Source of the DNA: Chinchilla lanigera
Lineage: Eukaryota > Chordata > Mammalia > Rodentia > Chinchillidae
NCBI RefSeq assembly: GCF_000276665.1
Contig: NW_004955438.1
Span: 14,818,576 to 14,882,575, forward strand
DNA: 64,000 nucleotides
Direction: 5' to 3'
The notes beneath the pieces were generated by a model. The model ran no database searches. It had not been told where the DNA came from and saw nothing but the letters and a program-made list of their open reading frames with translations. Made by a program: the position numbers and the translations under genes. Of this stretch, positions 58,535 to 64,000 are shown piece by piece (the first letter of the stretch is position 1; each line of letters starts with the position of its first letter).

Positions 58535-58735
58535 CAGGCACAGAGCAGGTATCGCGCTGAGCACTTGCCATCTGTCTTACCATTTTATCCTCACAACCGT
58601 TCTATAGCAGGTGGACACCATTGGGCTTCCTGTTTCTGGGGAAACTGAGGCCCAGTGAAATCAGGCAGCGTGGCCGGGGGCCGCTCTGAGCAGGTGAGTG
58701 GTAGACCAGGTCTGGAACCCAGGCCTACCTCCCTA
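58535..58735 (-). repeat. MIR SINE, nearly full length
   Basis: CATTTTATCCTCACAACCGT, GGGGAAACTGAGGCCCAGTG and GTCTGGAACCCAGGCCTACC follow reversed MIR. Confidence 0.75.
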
Positions 58736-59553
58736 GCCATCCTCCCTAGGGCACCAGCGGTCAGAGGTGACCTCAGGAAAGACAGGCCCAAGTCGCAGGC
58801 GGAGTTTCCCCACCCTGCAGCCCGATGCTTCTCAGAGCCAGGCTGGGAAACTGTGGCTGCGTAGCTGCCGGGCTCGTGGGCGGAGCTCTCTGAAGAGGAA
58901 GCTTGGGAGCTGGGATGATGCTGGGGTGGATGCAATGTTGCTCAGAGGAGAAGTTGGACTTAACCAACCTCTCTGCAAAGGGCAAACCACCAAGCCAGGG
59001 CTCAGGAACTCAGCAGGAAGGAGGGGCTGGCTCCTCGTTGCCCACTAGCCACAGAGCAGAGAGGTGGCCTCCCACCCACCACTCCTTCTCCCCAGGCCCT
59101 GGGTCATTCATCCAGCAGCTGGCAGTGCATTCTTGACCAGCAATTTTGAAACTGGTTTCAGGGAGCTGTTTGGAGGCCCAGACATAGCTGGGAGTGGCCC
59201 TGAGGGTCCTGGAGCGGGACTGGAGGGGAACTGCGCAGCCAGCCCTACTGCCTCCACCCTGGCCACCCGGAGAAGCTGACTCATGCATGCGATACCCCTC
59301 CACAAAAGTCTTCCTCTGCAGCAGCCGATTCAGATCCACTGCGTTGGATGGTCTCTACTTTCTGCCTTCTTGTATTTTCATCGGAGAAATTCATTTCAAC
59401 AATTGAAAAGCCATCTACTGACATAGAGATGTTAACAGCCAAACCCTGGAAGACCAGTCCCTGTCTTTAAGATGTTCGCAAGTCAGGCAAAAAATCGGAG
59501 CACTGAACAAGCAGCAATCACATGGTGTTGCAGTGATGTAGTATGATTGCTGC

Positions 59554-59581
59554 TATTCATTCATTCATTCACTCATTCATT
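59554..59581. repeat. ATTC tetranucleotide repeat
   Basis: ATTCATTCATTCATTCACTC and further units. The following GATTAAACACCTACCGAGGG segment resembles an L2-type fragment. Confidence 0.85.
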
Positions 59582-60092
59582 CTGCAAATACGGTGATTAA
59601 ACACCTACCGAGGGCTGGGCACTGTCGAGATGTGGGTTATTCACACTGAACGAGGGCTAACTTGCTGGGATTGCAGAGGGCAATAAGACAGCAATGGAAA
59701 TACAAAATGTACTGTCCAGTGCTGCCCCTGCTACTGGGAGGAACGCTGTAGGGTAAGTAAGGGAACTGAGCATCGAAGGAGCATGCCGCCTGGACCAGGT
59801 GCTCAGGGAAGGCCTCCCTGAGTAAACATACGTTGTCTACTTTTCCGCTCTGCAGTGATAGGACACAGGAAGCCCATTATACGGGCATCAGACCTGGTTG
59901 GTGGGGTGTTCCGGGAGAAAGCAGGTTGCCTTCAGCAGGAGTCATGGTGGAAGGCAAAGGTCAAAGCGCATCACCGTCATGAGCCTTGCGCTCCCCTAGG
60001 ATTGCTGCAGCACCACCTGCCTTTGGAAAGAGCCCGTCAGCACAACCGGGATGAGGGTAGTTACAATAAAAGGATAAATCCTTTTTCTAGAT

Positions 60093-60315
60093 CAGGGGTC
60101 TGTAAACCATAGCCCCCCCCCCGCCAACTCTGGCCTGCCACCTGATTTTATATATTTATCGATGTTGAAACATATCACACCTATCCATTTATACAGTGCC
60201 TAGGGTTGCTATGTTATGGTGGCTCCACTGAATAGTTAAGGCAGACACCATATGGCCTGTGAAACTACAAATATTTATCATCTGGTCCAGTATAGAAAAA
60301 AGTTTGCCAGTCCCT
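60093..60315. mobile_element. hAT-like nonautonomous DNA transposon remnant
   Basis: The left end CAGGGGTCTGTAAACCATAG and right end AAAAAGTTTGCCAGTCCCT are imperfect inverted repeats. The internal CACCATATGGCCTGTGAAAC matches an old mammalian hAT-type MITE. Subfamily not assigned. Confidence 0.65.
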
Positions 60316-60354
60316 CTTTAAATAATGCTTCCTAAGTGACCAGACTTTCTTTCA

Positions 60355-60485
60355 GCCACTCATTTGATGCCCACAACAGCGCTACATAACAGTTCTCCCA
60401 GTTTTCAGATGGGAAAAGTGAGGCTCCAAGTGGCTTAGTGAGTGATCTTCAATCACCCACTCGTCAAATGGCAGCTGGGGGCCTC
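60355..60485 (-). repeat. MIR SINE fragment
   Basis: CATTTGATGCCCACAACAGC, CAGATGGGAAAAGTGAGGCT and CGTCAAATGGCAGCTGG. Confidence 0.62.
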
Positions 60486-62407
60486 CACATCCTCACGGTC
60501 TGCGTGATCCCAGAGAGCACCCTTGGACTCACTTTTGTCTGACACAGAGCTTTCTTGCTCTGAAGACTCCCAGCCTGTGCAGCGTGCCAAAGGCCCCCAC
60601 CAGCTCTCTACAGCTCAGCGTGAGCAGTCCCCCCCGTGCTACAGATGGCAAGCAGATGGAACTTGGCAGAGAAGAAAGCAGAAATCACACAGGCTGCAGC
60701 CAGGAGGGCTTAGGGCTGCACAGGCAGATGGATGTGAGCTCTGATCCATACAAGACAGATGTTCAGATCACAGGAGACTTGTTTTGCAGCTATACCCAGC
60801 ATCCCAGTGCCGCTGCCTGGGGCCTTCTGCGCACGGGCAGAGCCCTGAGCAGGGCTCTGTGCTTCCAGAAGGAGAATGCAGCCCTAGGTACACCGAGAAC
60901 ACGCTTCAGCCGCGCTGGGTGCTGGGATGGGCCCATGAGCCCCTGTCAGGTTGCTTGTGCGTGCTTCTTACCCACCGAAGGGGAAGACCCGGGTTCTAGT
61001 CCCAGCTCTGCGAGTGACCGGCTGTGCGCCCTCAGCCTCAGCTGCCTTGCAGTGTGATTGGACCTGTTACTTCCAAGGCCATCAGTGCACTGAAATTGGC
61101 GGCTGTGAGTTCTGGAGAGCTGACTGTGTGTGTCTCTTCCTAGCTCCGTGAAAACAGTTAACATCGCTGACACTGGCAAACACAGCAAGTCAGCTTTTGT
61201 TTTGTTTTTTCTTCGGAGAGCCATTTGGGAAGCCACTCCCAGAACGCCAGCAGACCCAGGGCCTGTGGCCATGACCTGACCCCAGGCAGACACAGTGGTG
61301 TCCGGTAAGGGTGCCCGAGGGGCTCAGTTCAGTCCACCCTTCACAGCCTTCATCCAAGCCCTGGGGCTGGCAAAGTTGGGACAGGGGCTCAGAGAGATCT
61401 AGAGCCTCAGGGCAGCCCACACAGCCCCCTCTGCTATGAGGAAGCTGGCCGTGTGAGGAAAAGGGCAGCTCTAGAATGATGAGGGCACATGGGAGCTAGA
61501 GCAGGGTAGTGGAAAGGTAGAAAGGGGGTCCCGGACGGAAGGAACAGTACGGATGCTCAGGGACACAGAGGCCAAGACAGACTCAGAGTGTGAAGTGTTT
61601 CCTGGGAGAGATGGAGCCGCTGTTGTGAGTTTCTCCTGAGATGGAAGTTGGAGAGCAGAGCGAGCGCCGTGCCCAGGGCAGTCCAGGAGGGCTTCACAGA
61701 GGAGGTGCACTGGAAGGGTGAGTGTCAAAGTAGCGCAACAGTGAACTGAACTCAGCCTCCCAGAGCTGCTTCAGGAATTGATGGTATGATGCTTACAGAG
61801 TCTGCTTTGCCTTTTAAGTCACATAAATGCAGCTGTCTCACGGCCAAGGTCGGGTTGGAGCCTATAGAAGGCAAGAGAGGGGTTGGTCAGGCAGGTGAGG
61901 GTAGTAGGCTGCTGAGGCAGGGAGCAGGCGACTTGTCCACAGGCTACTCGCAGGATGGCATGGCAGGGTCTAGCAGGGTGACTCGTGTCAGCGTGGTGTC
62001 TCCGGGCACACTCGTTCAAGGCCTTGGGCACCAGGGCACAGGATCGGGCCTTGACTCCAGCAGTGGGAGCCCAGTGGTTCTTGGGCAGGGACAGTGCACC
62101 ACCAGAGCTTTGCTCTAGGGATAGACACTGCAGGGCGGAGGGTGGGGCGGGGCAGGAAGTGGTCAGATGAGGGCCCCGGGGAGCAGGGAGGACCCCAGCC
62201 TTCCATCTGGGGACTGAGAAGGCACGGCTGTGAAGGACGGAATATTCCCAGGGACTCTTGGGTTAGAGCTCAGTGCTCAAGCACTCATTCACCCACCCAG
62301 AACTACTTCCTGTGCCCTTTCAATGTGCCAGGCTGTACAAGGGGAGGCAGAGGAGAGCTGGCAGCAGGAGGTTGAGGGAACAGACATGGGATCTGAACAC
62401 ACTCAAA

Positions 62408-62585
62408 CGCAGGGAACCAAGGAGATGAGCCCCAAATTCCCGCCTTGGGGGCCAGCAGCGATTCCTTCAGGGGAGCATGGCGCGAAGAAGCCAACGGGCC
62501 AACGACTTCGCGTGCTATCACACCGCATGGCCCAGCCTCCAAGCCCCGCAGCCCGGGCCCTCGCCGGACCATCCTCGGGCCGAGA
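62408..62585. promoter_or_regulatory. CpG-dense patch in intron 7
   Basis: I count 16 CpG dinucleotides in about 178 bases, including GGCGCG, TTCGCG and CCTCGCCGG, while the surrounding intron is CpG-poor as usual. It may be an intronic enhancer or a small CpG island. No transcript or promoter motif is visible, so the function is inference. Confidence 0.4.
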
Positions 62586-63224
62586 GTCCTGACCCTCAGG
62601 CAGGGCTGCTCCCCTTGGCACTGCAGTATTTGAGGCTCAGTGACTTTGGCAGGGGCTGCCCGGTGCCCCGGGGGAACTTTTGAAGCATCCCTGACCCTCC
62701 CCCAGATCTGACAACCGAGAAGCAACCCCAGGCCTCACAGACATCCCCTGGGGTACAAAACCACCCTAGCCGAGAACCACTTCCTGGCAGCAAAATAGCT
62801 TGCCGGACTGTGAGTTATACAATAGACAGAAGAAAATATGTTCCTGGAGGTGGAGTGGAAATTGCGTCAGCTGTCGGCTCTAAGGGAAGGCATGAGTTGT
62901 GAGGGAACCCTTCAGGCCCAGTTCCGGTTCAGAGCTGTACCGTGGGACTTGCCTTGTTCCCTCACCATCAATCAAGAAAGAGAATAAGAATCTGTGTGCC
63001 AGGATTTTAATAATTAAACTATTCATGTGAAAAACAACTCCAAGCACAAAATAATATTTCCCCAGGAGCATCTCAGGCTCATAAAGGTGCCAGGAAGCTC
63101 CTCAGAACAAATTCTGTGCAGGGAAGCCTGAAGCCAGGGAAGCAGAGGGGCGGGGCTGCAGAGCTTAGGAAGAAGAATAGGGGGTCATCTTTAGTAGGCA
63201 TTTTCACAGGAGCATGGCAGAGAC

Positions 63225-63405
63225 ACTTCATGTAAATCCTGTCATAGTACTGTCACCGACACCCCAAGGCATGGTCATGTTATCTGTGTCCCTTCACATT
63301 TGACCAAAAATGCAGGCTCAGAGAGGTAAAGCAAGTACGCCGAGGTCACACAGCTGGTAGGTGGTACACTGGGACCTACACTCCAAGTCTGACTGACTCT
63401 GCTTT
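63225..63405 (-). repeat. MIR SINE fragment
   Basis: TGCAGGCTCAGAGAGGTAAA, GAGGTCACACAGCTGGTAGG and CCTACACTCCAAGTCTGACT match reversed MIR. Confidence 0.72.
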
Positions 63406-64000
63406 TTAGTGCAACGAGTTACCAACCCTTTCAGCCTGTTCATCTTACAGGTGGAAAACCTGAGCTACCTGAGAAAGCAGAACCCGGATGCCAATAATAG
63501 TTCTTTCTGTAGCTCTTTATAGCTGCTGCCTCAAGTTCATATTCTTTCTCTTATCATATTCTCAAAAACCCAAAAGGCTGTCAGAATCAGCATTGCTGAT
63601 CCCGGTTTACAGATATAGAAATGGAGCATGGCCAGGAGGGCAGGAAACAGGGCACAGTGTTCTCTGGAAAACCAGACAGAGGGGCAGGCTGGTTAGTGAG
63701 AGGGCTTTGGTGAAAGCATAAGCAGGTGATCAATGGCTGCTCTGGCCCCTGACCGGGCAAGCTTCCCACTGGGGTTGGCAGCTTGTGTTCTAGAGAATTC
63801 AGGCTGTAGTGTAGACTGCTGGTGACACACCTGCACACTGCAGTGACTTGCACAGAACGGAACTTTTTTTCACTTGCATTTTCTGGTGCAGGCTGGCAGG
63901 ATACCTCTCCTCTCCAAGGCCCTCAGGGACCAAGTTTCTCCCACCTTCTTTCTCCACCGTGCTTGAGCTTTTCCTTATTCACATGCTCCTCCCCATCAGG

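Larger units (their letters stand above)
1..64000 (+). other. RIN3: RIN3 gene, internal part (introns 2-7, five exons)
   Basis: The whole window sits inside one plus-strand gene. Five exons with canonical splice sites splice in a single frame to a protein that I recognise as Ras and Rab interactor 3 from its SH2 FLVR strand, its two PxxxPR proline motifs, its RH domain and its entry into VPS9. RIN proteins are cytoplasmic/endosomal exchange factors for Rab5-family GTPases and link receptor or Ras signalling to endocytosis. Human RIN3 (about 985 residues) acts on RAB5 and RAB31 and binds BIN1/amphiphysin and CD2AP. The five exons supply 2167 coding bases, about 722 residues. Not in the window are the promoter, the N-terminal exons, the rest of VPS9, the RA domain and the 3' UTR. 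Exon numbering (3-7) is by analogy with the human gene. Confidence 0.95.
53079..64000 (+). other. RIN3: RIN3 intron 7, 5' part
   Basis: Noncoding to the end of the window. It contains an antisense LTR fragment (53175-53300), MIRs (53905-54010, 58535-58735, 60355-60485, 63225-63405), an antisense ID with a long AAAAC tail (57493-57610), a hAT-like element (60093-60315) and a CpG-dense patch (62408-62585). I see nothing identifiable in 54020-57470, 57630-58530 or 60490-62400. No VPS9 or RA exon was found. Confidence 0.85.

Overview
This window is mammalian nuclear DNA, almost certainly from a non-muroid rodent. It carries B1 SINEs, tRNA-derived ID SINEs, and B1-plus-ID composites of the B1-dID type. 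The B1-dID arrangement is known from squirrel-related, dormouse and Ctenohystrica (guinea pig/mole-rat) lineages. I cannot name the species from sequence alone; a hystricomorph is my best guess.

The window lies entirely inside one plus-strand gene, RIN3 (Ras and Rab interactor 3, a Rab5-family guanine nucleotide exchange factor). Five internal coding exons are present: 6931-7048, 31385-31457, 37831-37922, 46545-48119 and 52770-53078. All have canonical AG/GT borders, and their phases join into one open frame. By comparison with human RIN3 they should be exons 3 to 7 of about ten. Together they encode the SH2 domain from its FLVR strand onward, the proline-rich middle, the RH domain and the first part of the VPS9 domain. 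The N-terminal exons lie upstream of the window. The rest of VPS9 and the RA domain lie downstream.

The other ~97% is intron: the end of intron 2 (1-6930), intron 3 (24.3 kb), intron 4 (6.4 kb), intron 5 (8.6 kb), intron 6 (4.65 kb) and the first 10.9 kb of intron 7. Intron 3 holds most of the interspersed repeats: an ancient L1M fragment at ~16.06-18.33 kb, other L1 remnants at 23.5-25.7 kb, a younger rodent L1 3' end at 28.45-30.3 kb, several LTR fragments and many SINEs. Ancient MIR fragments are scattered throughout. Two assembly gaps are present: 305 N in a GAAA repeat, and 100 N inside the proline-rich coding exon.

I found no second protein-coding gene, tRNA or rRNA gene, CRISPR array or novel multi-gene system. 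The items most worth a second look are: a fold-back made from a duplicated LTR piece (25061-25137); a 52-base C tract (5078-5129); a private minisatellite between near-identical 32-base repeats (18389-18567); a dense CpG cluster in intron 7 (62408-62585); SINEs inserted exactly at the 5' edge of older ID elements; and microsatellites that grew from SINE tails.
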